From contig NC_084591.1 in assembly GCF_033807715.1 (NCBI RefSeq), positions 24,549,090 through 24,613,089 on the forward strand: a stretch of DNA of 64,000 nt, in the 5' to 3' direction. The stretch's first letter is position 1, and the number at the start of each line of letters is the position of its first letter. The notes below the pieces were generated by a model. The model was given only the letters and a program-made list of their open reading frames with translations. It searched no databases and was not told the origin of the DNA. This document shows, in pieces, positions 26,786-42,190 of this stretch. This DNA comes from Cololabis saira. Its lineage: Eukaryota; Chordata; Actinopteri; Beloniformes; Belonidae. The position numbers and the translations under genes were made by a program.

Positions 26786-29700
26786 GTGTGTATGTATTGC
26801 TGGACTTCGCACCCTCAATGATCACCATCACCTTAGCGGAAGTGATGGGACCACCAGTATTTACATTTTCAGTCAAAAAGACCACGTCAGTCTGTCTTAC
26901 AAGCCACAAAGGCACATTTTTAATTTCTGTGCAGCAAATGTGTGCACAGAGATTGAACACAGGACAAACGAAATTGTGTTTATTTTGTTTGGGATTCATG
27001 ATTAATGAAAAATTAGATCTTGCTTGACGTGACTGAAACTCAGCTTTTAACTCTGCTAATAAAGGAAACTTTCTGCTCACGCACAGAAAACAAATCATTT
27101 TCTGGAAGACTTAGTATCAAGGAGGGGTTCAATTGTGAATGCCATTTTCATTTATTTTACAAAATGAAGTGCCGTATTTCTTATAAATGTTCCAAATACT
27201 AAACAATGTCTCCATCAGGTTGAGATGCATTAGGCAGGCCCAGGAGGTGAATGACATTTACTGAGGGATAAATTAGGTCCTCGGTTCTGAAAATTTACCT
27301 TAATAGCCCTTTGTCTCAGCGGTATCTGCCATGATGCAGAGAAATTCAGCAATGAGATGTATTGATTTTGAGATCGTGTTATAGCTCACCTTAGCTCTGC
27401 AGGCTTTTTGTGTTTCTTGCCTTGTCGCTGCCCACTCAGAAATACCAGCAGCAGGATGCATTTTCCTGTCAGCAACTTGGCAGTCATAATGTCAGAAATA
27501 ATGTTATTTCATAACATCATTAATGTTAGTGCTGTGCAAAAACTGAGCTTCTTTTTAGTAGGGAGTATGCTCTTTCTTTTTTTCTTTTTGTAAGAGGCCA
27601 TAATGAAAATACATTACATTCAGTTAATTTATGCTAACTTTGGGAGGCAGTACACTTCTGATTTTGTGGTCTTCTAAGTTGCCATAGGGCATGCCACTGT
27701 GAATGCTGATAAAATGTGGAGTAGAAATGAGGAGAGCCTCCTTATCTGTTCTGCAGAGCAAACCACGGCTCTTTAAAGGTTTTTTACAAGCCCACCCCCA
27801 AATATGATTACTCCGAAAAAGACAGCAGCCATTACTCATTTTTCTCAATTAAGCATTCTGGAAGACTTGGCCTTAAAAATAATGATAAAATTAAAAAAGC
27901 AAAAAATGGCTTAAGGAGATGGCCTGCTCCAGGCCTGGCGTTGCTTGCAGCAGGGGCCTGTGAACACGGAGCTCTCCTGACTGGCAGAAGGCCCACGGGT
28001 TATTAACTGCTCTAAGCTCCAAAGATCTCTTCCCTGGCACAGTTTTTGTCTCTTGCCTGTATTTCCACTGACTTTATCACAGTGGCAGTTTAAGAGTACT
28101 TGAATGCCAATTTAGCCTAGTGGTTGTAGATGAAATGGAAGGGTTAATTCATCTATTTTATTTTTGCTTCATTCCTACTCGGCTCTGTTTTCTAAGTTTG
28201 GATGATGAGTTTAGCTGTCCTCCCCGCTCAGACCCCCTACTATTTTCAAAGGTATTTGCTCAACACCAAACAAAACACAGTGAAGCATACCCAGGCACCA
28301 TCACAAAGACATTTAACTTTCATGAAATAGTCCATCATGCTCCATGTGGATAAGGAGTTTTGTGATTTATTTGCCGTTTTAAAGGTTGACCACTTCCTCA
28401 GCCACAATTCTTTCCCGCGCATCTGTTCATGCAGGACTTTTCTAAATTACATATGCCTCTCCTCTCTAGTCACTACATGAAATGTAGTTTTTCCTTCCTC
28501 ATGTTGCACAACCCAGTCAAAAAAAGTAGCTTTTTAATTTTACTATTGCAATGTAAGATGAGCTTTTTCCTGTAAAACTGGAAGAGCAGGGACATTTACC
28601 AGCTGGAGCAATACAAATATATTTCAATAATGTTTTGATTGTTATTCCTTTCCAAAATGCCAGTGTGCTATGCTTCATTGCCAAAACTTTATGATTATGA
28701 TTATTATTCTTTGTTTGTTTGTTTTTGTTACCTTTTTATGTGCGGAAAGAGAAGGAATGAAAAGAACAAAAAAATAAAACCAAACTCCCCATTTAGAGAT
28801 GGCAAGAGGCCGTAAACGGTTTACTGTGACTTGAAACAGCTGCGACCCACACATTATTGCTGTATTTGCTAATTTTGGCAACATTACCTGCTCTACGCCA
28901 ACCTGCTGCCTCCTGGACCACAGCCATCCTGATTCCTCACCTACGGTACACCTACTCTGTTACACGGAGACTGTGGATTTATGCTCTTTTTCCTGGCATG
29001 GCAGGGTGCACATCCGGATCATGCCACTCTCACACCTCTAATGGCATAACATTAATCACTTTGTGTAGCCAGAGCTACCACGACCTGCAGCTTTTTTCCT
29101 GGTGTATTTTTAATTTGGCCATAAATCAAGGTATGCTTTTGACAAATGACTATAATTACAGGAAAGGCCATTACTAGTATTGGTATGGAAGTGTGTACGT
29201 GTGAGCAAGCAGATCAGTGTGTGTGTTGAGTGTTTCTACTAACATATGTTTGTAACTTTAGGAATGCTTGGCCGGTATATGTATCATGGGCTGTGATTGA
29301 TTTGTTACAGGTAATGCAGAGTTTAAAGTGAACCAAAATAAAGAACAAATCCATGGTGGTCCTTGGAGAACTTAGGTGACCAGTGGCTAAATTCAGCCTT
29401 ATATATGGGTCAACTTGTGACTGGAGGCTGGTGGAAAGTTTCGAGAAAATGTGGATGGAATTATGTTTCAGGCTGTGGAGTGGAGATGGAGTGGACTCTA
29501 AAACTGAAGTGACAGCATCTGTTTTTATGGTACATGATAAATTATTAGTGACTAAAAGAAAATGGCAGGATCATTTTTGACTTTACCTCATATGTGGTCT
29601 GCTGCATGGCCTTAGTGCACAGCTCACTGCAATATCATACGGACACATTTATTAATTATTTAAAGATATGATGATAAATGTACGCGTGCAGTCTACCTTT

Positions 29701-30193
29701 ACACTGTTTTGTAACACTGTTCTAAAGTTTTTTCTCTTCCTCTGAGGTTTGTACAGAAATGCAATATAATGATTAATGGTGACTGATAATGAGTATTTTT
29801 AAAAGAGGCTACCTGCTACTGGGGCTTACAGCCTAAGATTAAAAATGCAAAAATATCTGCAGGGTAATGGTGTGCCATTGAATGAAAAGTCTGGCCTATT
29901 AAACTTTCTGTCATCCAAAAAAACAGCTCCAGATGCCTGCGAGCTTGTGGGTTCTTTGCAGTGTTATACCTGTTTCCAGAAGTGCACTCTTCTGAATCAG
30001 CTGAAGCCACTCTCCCAGTTTGGGGGTCAGCCCCAAGTGCTCCAGTAACCATTGGCAACAGTGTTGCCTTCACTTTCTGCATCTTTTTTTCTGTTTCTCC
30101 TTTCAACCCCTTTTTTTTAAGCTTCTCGTGTTTCTTCTTCTTGATGTTGCTTTCTCCTAAGATTCTTCCATCTACAGTATCCCTACTTCTGCC
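26786..30193. other. non-coding stretch
   Basis: No exon convincingly supported. 27880-28110 is GC-richer with a conserved look (GGAGATGGCCTGCTCCAGGC). The frame at 28857-29177 has no domain. No TIRs noticed. Confidence 0.45.
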
Positions 30194-30677
30194 TTAAGGC
30201 TGAATTATGGTTCTGCGTTAAATCAACGCAGAGCCTACGCCGTAGGGTATGCGGCTACGCGGGAGGCTCTCTGTAGCCTACGCCGTAGCCTGACGTCACC
30301 TCCCAAAAAATGTAACTATGTGTCGAGGCGACGCAGACCCGACGCAGACCCGACGCAGACTGAGAGGGCTGTGATTGGTTTGCTTGGTAGCAACACATTT
30401 CCGGTTCCGGTTCATGAAGCAGTAGTGAACTTTCAGCGCTCTTTTCTTCGTGTGTGTGTGATTTTTTTTTTTTTGGGTTGTTTCGGTTTTTTGCACAATA
30501 GTTGTCCTTATCTCTGCTATTCACTGTGACCGGAAAAGCCGGAAGCTAAACAAAGTATCAACTAGCGCTCTGGGGGAGTATTGCACCGCAGCCAAATGGA
30601 GTGACGGAGAAGTCCGAAGGGTTCACGACGGCGTCACGGCTGCATTGGTTTAACGCAGAACTTTAAATCTGGCTTTA
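30194..30677. mobile_element. Harbinger-type MITE (ACGCCGTA family), 478 bp
   Basis: The body is 30197-30674 with TTA duplications at 30194-30196 and 30675-30677. The left end AGGCTGAATTATGGTTCTGC and the reverse complement of the right end AGCCAGATTTAAAGTTCTGC form TIRs that run on into GTTAAA. CCTACGCCGTAGG and repeated GACGCAGACCC motifs lie near the left end (30232-30360). Non-coding. Confidence 0.8.
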
Positions 30678-30789
30678 TATGGCACGTTTCATTTAATAAA
30701 CTATTTGTTTTTCTAATACATGCACAACTTCTTATACATATTCCCTGCATTTGATTAACTATCATTCTCCATAATCTTGAATTCACTAA

Positions 30790-31503
30790 TGGCACTTTTA
30801 TACTAGTACCTACTTAGCGCGACTCGACTCGCCTTGCCCTTGTTTCTTTTTAGACACCCAGATGAGAAGTAGGCGGGTTGGAGCGAAGCTGCTGTGACTT
30901 ATTTGATTGTGTGAAGACAACAACACTAAAGAACCTGGAGAAGTTGATATATATATGTGCTGCTGGGTCTGTGACTTGTGTTTGATATCAAGTTAAAAAA
31001 TGAGAGTGAAAGAAGCTTCAAGCGGCAACGCTTTTTTTTTTGTTTGTTTGTTTCGCTGATGAAAAGTCAGCTGGAGCCGCGAGCAGCTGAGAAGTGAGCC
31101 TGGTAGATCTGGTTGTTCCTTATCGCCCGTCTAGATCCCTTTTTAATTCTCTCCTCAGCCACCAGGTTTATGAACATCTGCACCTCAGATTTGGACCACG
31201 AAACAGACTTTTGTGCTGCCATTGCCTGTCCAATAAAACGAGCAAGCCGTGAGTCGCTCTTTCGCTGATTTCCGCCTCCTGACTCAAATGTCTGACGGCC
31301 CCGCCCCCCGACCAATCGGTGGCCTGTATTGTGATGACGTCAGATACAGCCGACTCAGCACGCTTAGAACCTCAGCAGAATAGATACAGAAAAAGTATCT
31401 ACTCGGCACGCCTCCACCTGCCTCGACCCCTAGTGGAAAAAAGTGCAAAACCAGGGCGTGGCGAGTCGAGTCGCGCTGAGTTGGTACTAGTGGAAAAGCG
31501 CCA
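30790..31503 (-). mobile_element. Harbinger-like element with Myb-like ORF fragment
   Basis: TIRs of about 45 bp: left GGCACTTTTATACTAGTACC then TAGCGCGACTCGACTCGCC; right, reverse complemented, GGCGCTTTTCCACTAGTACC then CAGCGCGACTCGACTCGCC. Flanking trinucleotides (TAA/AAA) are compatible with a decayed 3-bp TSD. It carries a minus-strand Myb-like ORF and no transposase. The size of about 0.7 kb indicates a non-autonomous derivative. Confidence 0.8.
31067..31222 (-). CDS. partial Myb/SANT-like domain in the Harbinger-like element
   Basis: From ATG at 31222 the frame reads MAAQKSVSWSKSEVQMFINL, then VAEERIKKGSRRAIRNNQIY, and stops at 31067. WSKSEVQMFINLVAEERI matches helix 1 of trihelix/Myb-like Harbinger accessory proteins, and the following RNNQIYQ helix 2. 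The recognition helix (normally after 'QIYQ') is absent, so the domain is truncated. An in-frame extension upstream to 31315 looks like 5' untranslated sequence. Confidence 0.65.
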   Translation of the reverse strand: MAAQKSVSWSKSEVQMFINLVAEERIKKGSRRAIRNNQIYQAHFSAARGSS

Positions 31504-31778
31504 AAAAAGACAGCAAAAACAAACAGTGCAGAAACCCAACAGAGCTGACAGGGTCAACTTGTCAGCAATACGTTTCCTTATTACTGTTCAGAAACATCAG
31601 CATACATGTAAAGACAGTAAGTTCACCATGATACTTCCTTTCAGTTCTTGTAATGTTCCAAACGTGTTTTCTCCTGTGGCTGATATACCTCCTAGTAACC
31701 TGCTAGTTTACAACTTTGTCTGTAATTTAATATGTATAGCTTCTTCAATGAATGCACACTTTTGCATGTTTGTGCATA

Positions 31779-31862
31779 TAAGATAAGATAAGATAAGATA
31801 AGATAAGATAAGATATTCCTTTATTAGTCCCACAGCGGGGAAATTCACAATATATAGATGTT
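31779..31862 (-). mobile_element. LINE 3' tail with (AAGAT)n
   Basis: About seven AAGAT units (31779-31813), then ATTCCTTTATTAGTCCCACA and GCGGGGAAATTCACA. Reverse complemented this is the common teleost LINE end '...TTTCCCCGCTGTGGGACTAATAAAGGAAT' plus a simple-repeat tail. Probably Rex-type; clade uncertain. Confidence 0.65.
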
Positions 31863-32532
31863 GCATCAAGCAACATCAGTTTTTTTCATTACATCAAACT
31901 GTAACCCATGATAGAAATTTGCAAAACCATGACATTTTCCAGGCTCCACAACCATTAGATGCCGTGTTTTATATGTCATGACTCATTTAATATTTTCATA
32001 TTCAAATATTGATTATAAGTGCATGTTTATAGCCACTTGTTTGTCAGAAAAAGCAACATGGAGTCAAAACGTAACAAAGCACCCTATCACATTAAATCCG
32101 AGATATAAGTAACTGGTTCAACTATATTAGATTACCTTGTTGATGCTTACATGCATTTTGTTTGATTATTCCTTTCATCCCATCAGCACACCAGCTGCTG
32201 GCTGTGAATACACATCACATACTGGTACATAAGTTGGCATCAGAGCCTCTGTAGAGGCTGTGCTCACTGGACGCCAGGGCCAAAAGGACAGTGGTTGCCA
32301 GATGCAACATTGCTGCAGATGGAAGTCTGGCATGGGTTCATGTTCTGTGGCTCACTTTCCCAGTCTTTCCTCTGTGTCTGCTTTTTTTTAAAGTAATTAT
32401 TATTACTATTATTATTTCTGTACAGTATTCAAATTAAAAGCCTGATTTAAGCTTCTCCATCAAGTCAATGCTGTCACAACACAGAGCTTCTGCATTGATG
32501 TGAACCCCCCTGCCCCCTGTACCTCTACTACA
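31863..32532. other. non-coding stretch
   Basis: Nothing recognised beyond short A/T-rich runs. Confidence 0.5.
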
Positions 32533-32625
32533 CTCCATCCATCCATCCATCCATCCATCCATCCATCCATCCATCCATCCATCCATCCATCCATCCATCC
32601 ATCCATCCATCCATCCATCCATCCA
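32533..32625. repeat. (ATCC)n microsatellite
   Basis: About 23 perfect tetranucleotide units, degenerating into CCAA at the right edge. On the minus strand it is (GGAT)n, the kind of tract found at LINE 3' ends, though no LINE body adjoins it here. Confidence 0.95.
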
Positions 32626-32900
32626 ACCAACCATCCCCTTCAGTTCCCTTCAGGTGAAAGGGAGGGGTATAGCTCCAACAGGTTGTACGACCATCATATA
32701 AACTGTTGAGAATAAAAGGACATCACTCACAGGTTTTTTTGAAGAGGTGGTGACAGAATTTAAACAAAATCATGTGTTTTTAGTGGAAGCAGAGCACTCC
32801 TCTCTAAATGCTTCATAACTTATTGTAATAATAAAAAAATAATCGAAATGGCCACTCTTTTTGGCTGATGTACTGACACCTCCTCTACATATTATATTTA

Positions 32901-33170
32901 TTCAATTCAATTCAATTTTATTTATATAGCATCCATTACAACATAAGTTGTCTCTAGGCGCTTTCCAGAGACCCAGAACATGACCCCTGTGCAATTTTTA
33001 CATAACCATAAATAATGGCAGGTAAAAACTCCCCTAGTGGGAGAAAAACCTGAAACCAAACAGTGGAAAGGAAAGGAAAGGAAAAACTCTCCTTTAGGAG
33101 GGAATAAACCTTGATCAGGACCAGGCTCATAAGGGGGGACCCCATTGCTGAAGGCCGTCTGGGCAGAGCA
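32901..33170 (-). mobile_element. LINE (L2-like) 3' end, inverted copy
   Basis: Begins (in + orientation) with ATTCAATTCAATTCAATTTT and ATTTATATAGCATCCATTAC, then CTAGGCGCTTTCCAGAGAC and GGCAGGTAAAAACTCCCCTA. It is the reverse complement of the sequence at 10640-10797 and extends about 100 bp further into the 3' UTR. Non-coding. Confidence 0.78.
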
Positions 33171-33287
33171 GGAAAAGAGAGAATAGACAGATGTAATTAA
33201 AAACAGAGAAAGGAGAGGCACAGACACAATGGCTAACTGGTGCACTACAGGAATGACTATATAACCAGATGTGTGTATGTGTGTATG

Positions 33288-36446
<3,159 letters not shown>

Positions 36447-36508
<62 letters not shown>
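36447..36508. repeat. compound (TC)n(AC)n microsatellite
   Basis: About 15 TC units passing directly into about 16 AC units. Confidence 0.95.
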
Positions 36509-36511
<3 letters not shown>

Positions 36512-37271
36512 CCACCAGAACCGATGAGCAAAGTACACTTTTTTTTCCCGGAAGTTTTACTTCCTGACCTTTATTAAGGCTGCATATTCTGCTCCAGTGT
36601 CCACTTTAAGCACAGCATGTAATTGAAAGTAAAGTAAGCTCACTGCAACAGGTGGCTTTCCTCTCAAGTGAAGCATTTTCAATTGTGAATTAATCCTGTC
36701 ATTGAAACCCAAAACAAGCATGTGCAATGCTAAAATATTCCCTGGGTCACAGGTTGCGACTGATGGAAAAAAAACTGACGATGTTAGACAGTTGACAACA
36801 AAGCATGTGCTTCTGTGTGAACCAAGCCTAAGATTTTGTTCAACAGAGGCTTTCAAGTACAACACATTTTAAAGCTCAATGTTAAACTTTTATGTGCCAC
36901 GTCTTCTATATTATCCTTGAATATGTGCCTCTTTAAATTTCAACAACCCCAGCCATTCAACCTTCACACAGTTAGCTAACATGATTTTCCAACAATCATA
37001 GTAATTATAGTAATGTTATTTATTTTGCACTTAGCACCTGTAAGTGTTTAAGTGCAAAGGTTATGCTTTGTAGTTAATGCAATAATTGGTCTTCACTCTT
37101 GAAAAAAACAACATAATAACATGTTATGTCCGTGTTTTTGTAGAATTATAATTATTAATGAAACTAGAAGGGAAACTATCAACATGATAAAATAAGGAAG
37201 CAACCATAGTGCTTTCTGTTTTATAGGGTCCTAAAGTCCTAAAACCAACACATTTTCATCAGCTGGTTCCT

Positions 37272-37324
<53 letters not shown>

Positions 37325-37817
37325 GTGGTACCAAGTATGCAAACTGTCATTTTTGTCAAAAAAAGTACTCTAAACCCCTCATAGATGATTTTTCCCAGAG
37401 TGGAGTGAATTCCTTTAAACAGCTTTAAGATCCTTTCAAAGCCCATGCTGGTCAAATATGTTAGAAAAACCATTTCCATTAGTTTTAAATGATTTATTTC
37501 TTTATTTTGCCATTCACTTTGAGCAGAACTATATAAAGTATTGCTAAATCCCTAAAGAAAAATCAGCAGCAGTGTAAACTTCAGGTTTATGCACAGAAGC
37601 CTTCAGAAATCCAGAAGGAATCAACGCTGTTTTGCAGCAGAAGAGTCCCTGAAACTTCGTGCAACATCTTTGACCTATGTGAAGATCTTTAAATGGGGAT
37701 ATGGTAGATACACCATGGAAAATGCATCGCTAGTGCTCTGGAAAAACATCAACTGTCAAACCCGGGCTTATACTGTGAGCTGGTCGTACATTTCAAGCCC
37801 CAGCTAAGTGAGATGGA
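36509..37817. other. non-coding stretch with an (AT)n tract
   Basis: Contains a perfect (AT)n run at 37274-37323. Otherwise nothing recognised. Confidence 0.5.
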
Positions 37818-37965
37818 ATGGCTTTGGCCTCAGAGGTAGAGGTGCCAATCAGAAGATTGATAGTTTGATCCCCAACTCTGCAATCCGCATGTGGAAGTGT
37901 ATCTGGGTAAAACCCTCAATATCATATTAGCCCGATGTGTTCATTGGTTTGTTTGTTTGTGTGTG
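37818..37965 (+). mobile_element. tRNA-derived SINE fragment
   Basis: TGGCTTTGGCCTCAGAGGTA resembles an RNA polymerase III A box region, and GATAGTTTGATCCCC a B box, about 45 bp apart. The rest (CTGGGTAAAACCCTCAAT ... CCGATGTGTTCATTGGTTTG) matches the body of teleost tRNA-SINEs. Degenerate; the 3' tail is missing or replaced by (GTTT)n/(GT)n. Confidence 0.6.
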
Positions 37966-38925
37966 TGTGTTTGACAGAACAAAAACACTACTAGCTTGTA
38001 ATGTAAGAGTATTTTGACTGTCAGCAATATTAAAACATTTTTTTTTTTAAATAATTCACCTGATATCGGAGATTATGAAAATGGGTCTTTTGGTAGCAAG
38101 CATGTAGAAGAAAGAGAAACAAAATATAAACTGTAGGATTCCAGTACTTGTAGAATTTAAGGAAACAGCAATGCTGCAGAGTTTAAGGATTGGTAACTGT
38201 TATGTTCTCCTCTAGCTCTCATTAAACCAGCCTAGCTGCCCCTAAAATGGGCAATGGGTTTGGGAACCCATAACATAAAAGTGCAACTTACTTGTAACAG
38301 TTTGGGGAGACTTTCAAAGACACAATATTAAAAGGGAGAAGGGAACCCTGGGCAAAATGAACAAAAATTGGAAACAAGCCTCAAACCAAAATCCAAAACT
38401 AAAAACAGAACTGCTGGCAACTCCCAAAGCAACACAAAACAGAAATACTGCACAACACCAACGGCAAAGTATTCTGGCATTCTCTACACCCAGAGACATA
38501 TATATGTTGCTATGAGATCATCAGCATCATCACTAGTCTGATGCATAGGGGCTTGTAGCACTATGTTTTAAACAAAATCATGTTTCAGAGCATATGGCAT
38601 AGCATTTGACCATTTGTTAGCGGGATACTTTTGGGGCACAGGCAATCCATGACCACGCTAGGAAGTGCAAATACTAACTCAGCATACCAAAATTAGCGTG
38701 AGAAACTGAACTAAGAGATTCTACCAAGCATTTTCACCCAAACAAAACATAACTCAAACCCCAAGCAATTATATGGACATGTAAGACAAAATACGTTAAT
38801 AGTGCTTCTGTAAGGTACAACTTCACACAAACTAGACATGGTATTATGAGACAGTTTATGTGTATATGTGTGCTTCACTGCGTGTAGAAATACCTATGAG
38901 TAATAATTATTCTCTAACGTTACAA
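37966..38925. other. non-coding stretch
   Basis: Nothing recognised. Confidence 0.45.
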
Positions 38926-39181
38926 CCCGTATCCAACCAAGGACCGACTTTAATGTGTCAGCTGAATGGTCCGACTGTCAATCAAGCAGAGCGGCTTTGT
39001 CGCTACCAAAGTTGCACTAAAACTGCACTATTTTTGAGCGCAGTGTAACACATAAAATTGGTTAGAGGTCAGTAAGCACAACAAAATTCATACATAAAGT
39101 GCATCTGGTTATAGCGCGCACTGCCGGTTTTCGAGAGAAATTAAGGATTTTAAGTGCGCCTTATAGTGCGGAAAATACTGT
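38926..39181. mobile_element. 3' end of a DNA transposon (GTGCGCCTTATAGTGCGGAA type)
   Basis: Ends AAGTGCGCCTTATAGTGCGG AAAATACTGTA, the terminal repeat of a widespread fish repeat, preceded by its internal segment (GGCTTTGTCGCTACCAAAG, TAAAATTGGTTAGAGGTCAG). The left half is absent. Superfamily not determined. Confidence 0.6.
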
Positions 39182-39294
39182 AACTGCACATGGCAATAAT
39201 CACTCAGATATCCACTAATTTATACTCAGGTATACCACAATATATATTTATACTGTGTAAAATTCTTACTATTAATTTATGTAACTTCTAAATA

Positions 39295-39425
39295 CGTCAA
39301 GATTTTTTACAACGAGGGTCCATCTGAAAGAATATTATTGAGTTCAAGGGGTAGGATTTCATACATTTTCATATCATATCAGTAGACTGTCATGTCCGAA
39401 ATAAAGACTTTGAATTGAAATTGAA
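39295..39425 (+). mobile_element. LINE 3' tail fragment
   Basis: Ends GTCATGTCCGAAATAAAGAC TTTGAATTGAAATTGAAA, a typical fish LINE terminus with an AATAAA signal and ATTGAA-like tail. Clade unclear. Confidence 0.45.
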
Positions 39426-39992
39426 AGTAGAAATGATGCTGATTACAAAGATGTCTGTCTCATCACAGCAGCAAAAAAATACCATAAATGTATTTCTTAC
39501 CTTTGCTGATTTGCAGTCAAAATTTATATTCCAGCTCGAAAAAATGCTGCTAATGTGTGTTCCTATGACTGGATACATTTGCAATGAATCCTGGAGGTCC
39601 CATATTGTTTACATTAAGATAAAAGGTTTTTAGAACTAAGCATGCACTTTTCCTACAATAGAGTTCGTATTGGGTTTACTTAATTCCAGATCATCTTTGG
39701 TGTTTCTAAGGTGAATCTTGACACTTTCCCTCTATTCTCTTTACTCTGATTGATTGATAGAGGTGTCAAGCACCAAAATTGACCAGTGGGTTGCTGAGAT
39801 ATTGAACTGCGTTCCGGGCCAGTGAGTCACAACTCCTTTTTAATTTTATGCACCAGAACACAGAGTGCACACAGATGCAGTTCAGTTCAGTTCAGACCAC
39901 TGAAAATGGATGTTGCCTTACTGAGGCGATTTTTACCTACAACATTTTAATCGTAGAGGTTAGGAATGCATGTTTCCAGTAGAAGAGGACAT

Positions 39993-42190
39993 ATGTTTGA
40001 GTCGGATAGCTGCTATGCCAACCACTCCCTGGAGTCTTCCAGTGACGAGGAAGATTAACAGACTCAACTGTACCACACTTATGACTCCGAGGAACCTATT
40101 TCGGATTATAGTTCGTTTGACAGGTAAGCAATATTTGTTTTTTATATATTATTCATTGAATTTATGTTAAATTATGAACATAAATATCCACCACATTTCT
40201 CTGCCACATATTTAACAGGTTCAAACCTACTTTTGCTGCTTTCATTTCACTGCTTTTGTGAGTGAATTAATTTTTCTCTGCTTCCACAGTGATGATTACG
40301 ATTGTTCATTTTATTCTGAGCCTGCTGGTGATTCCACATCTGCTCATCATGGATGTGCTCAAAGTTTGCATCACCCTCCCCCTACTCCATATACATAGGT
40401 GAGTGTTTGTACTCAGACCGCAACTAAACAGTTGACTGTTGTCCCACCCCCACTGCCTCAGACAAAGGCGGTGAAAAGTTGTTAACACCATATTTGCTAC
40501 TTCTGTTAGGCCAGTGATCTCATCTCATTTCCATTTTATTTAGTAAATGTACAAGCAAGATTAATTTTTTGACTTTACAAACGGGGATTGTTTACCCTAT
40601 AATATTTCTTTTACAACTATAGAGGGATCACACTCCTCAGCCTCCCAGGTAGGATTTATTCAGGTGTCCTGGAGAGGAGGGTCTGGTGGATGGTCGAATC
40701 TAGGATTCAAGAGGAGCAGTGTGGTTTTTGTACTGGCTGTGGAACGGTGAACCAGCTCTACTCCCTCAGCAGGGTCCTGGAGGGGGCATGAGAGTTTCCC
40801 CAACCAGCTGACATGTGCTTTGTGTACTTGGAGAAAGCATTCGTATGGTTTGTGTCGGATCTTGGTCCACATTGTCGGCTGTGAGCCAGACTCGTTTCCA
40901 GTGGGGGTTGGCTTCTGCCACGGCTGCCCTTTGTCATTGATTCTGTTCATTTCTTTTTTTGACAAAATTTCTAGGTGCAACCAAGTAGTGGAGGAGTCCA
41001 GTTTGGTGACCTCAGAATTGGGTCTCTGCTTTTTGTAGATGATGTGTTTCTGTTGGCTTCATCAGGCTAGGACCTTCAACTCTTGCTGGAGCAGTTCACA
41101 GCTGAATGTGAAATGTGAAATCCAAGACCGCGGTCCTCCTCAGTCGGAAAAGGGTGGAGTCCCTTCTCCGGGTTGAGAATCAGATAATGCCTCGAGTGGA
41201 GGAGTTCGTGCATCTAGGGGGTTTTGTTCATGATTAAGGGAAGAATGGAGCGGGAGATTGATTGTCGGATTGGTGCAGCATCTGCAGTGATGCAGACTCT
41301 GTATCGGCCTGTCGTAGTTTCGGTTCAGCACCTGATTTACCAGTTGGTCTAAATTCCTAGCTTCTCCCATGGTCATGAGCTGTGGGTAGCGATTGAAAGA
41401 ACGAGATTGTGGATACAAGCGGCAGAAATAAGTTTCCTCCGCAAAGTGTCAAGGCTCTCCCTTAGAGATAGAGTGAGAAGCTTGGTCATATTGAAGGGAA
41501 TCAGAGTAGCTAGTGCTCCTCAGCCTAAAGAGGACCCAGATGAAGGCACCTGATCGGACATATCCCACTGGGAGGAGACCCCAGGGAAAACCTGGGAAAT
41601 GCTGGACGGAATATGTCTCTCGGCTGGCCTTGGAACACTTTGGGATCCTTTTAGACGAGTTGGACTAAGTGGCGTGGGAGAGGGAAGTCTGGGCTATCCT
41701 GCTTAGGCTACTGCCCCTGTGACCCGACCTCGGATAAGCAGAGGAAAGTGGATGGATTTCTTGTCAGTTGGGAGTTAGATTTTCAAAACAAGCATATAAT
41801 TACTATGATAACCATTATTCTGACTATATTTCCTCTCTCATTCAACAGGGATGATGATGCATCTATAGCTCCCCCACAGCATAAGCTTGCACCATCGGGC
41901 TGCAGCTCTCAACTCCCTTCCACCACCGCCAAGACTCAGCCTCACTTCTAAGAGTACTGCAACCCAAGAGAAAGCATAATAGAAAGGAGAAGGACACAGG
42001 GCCAGACCTGGTAGGATTCATGCCAGCCGGGACCCCAGGCCCAATGTCGATACCGCAGCACCATGTTCTCCTCTCTGACTTTTCAGATTACCACTTCTTC
42101 TTTACGACTTTTGCAGTACACATTATTATCAACAACACAAATGTCAATGCTCTTAAGAGATTGTTTTGTGGAGTGGCACAATGCTAAACT
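39993..42190 (+). pseudogene. piggyBac-like transposase gene, N-terminal part, split by introns and decayed
   Basis: Exon 1 (39993-40123) encodes MFESDSCYANHSLESSSDEE, one stop, then YDSEEPISDYSSFD. GACAG/gtaagc joins in phase to exon 2 (40290-40398; DDYDCSFYSEPAGDSTSAHH ... PPPTPYT). ATAG/gtgagt leads, after an intron holding a LINE fragment, to exon 3 at 41849 (DDDASIAPPQHKL). After a frameshift comes DTGPDLVGFMPAGTPGPMS and then HIIINNTNVNALK, ending at a stop near 42189. Ser/Asp/Glu-rich N-termini followed by a 'P...tPGp...sp...FF...v...Iv..TN.Ya' block are typical of piggyBac transposases. The catalytic Asp triad region is absent. Stops at the exon 1 and exon 2 ends and the frameshift make it a pseudogene. 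Confidence 0.65.
40618..41756 (+). mobile_element. 5'-truncated LINE reverse transcriptase fragment
   Basis: Same family as the LINE at 55591-58690. It begins at the block '[12 protein letters not shown]' (AGAGGGATCACACTCCTCAG) and runs through IQEEQCGF, a decayed motif A, motif B remnants, motif C FVDDVFLLASSG (normally FADD), the [12 protein letters not shown] region, and the C-terminus, ending at ATAAGCAGAGGAAAGTGGAT GG. Numerous frameshifts. ATTTCTT occurs on both sides (about 40605 and 41755), a possible short TSD. It lies in intron 2 of the piggyBac-like pseudogene. Confidence 0.85.

Noticed and set aside
28857..29177. 106-codon plus frame
   Set aside because: Cys/Ser/Leu-rich without domain or splice support; chance ORF in a less AT-rich patch.
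31319..31786. 155-codon plus-strand frame
   Set aside because: Starts inside a Harbinger-like element and runs through its terminal repeat into flanking DNA; no domain.
32533..32625. LINE tail marking an adjacent retrotransposon
   Set aside because: The (ATCC)n tract has no LINE-like sequence on either side, so it is annotated as a plain microsatellite.
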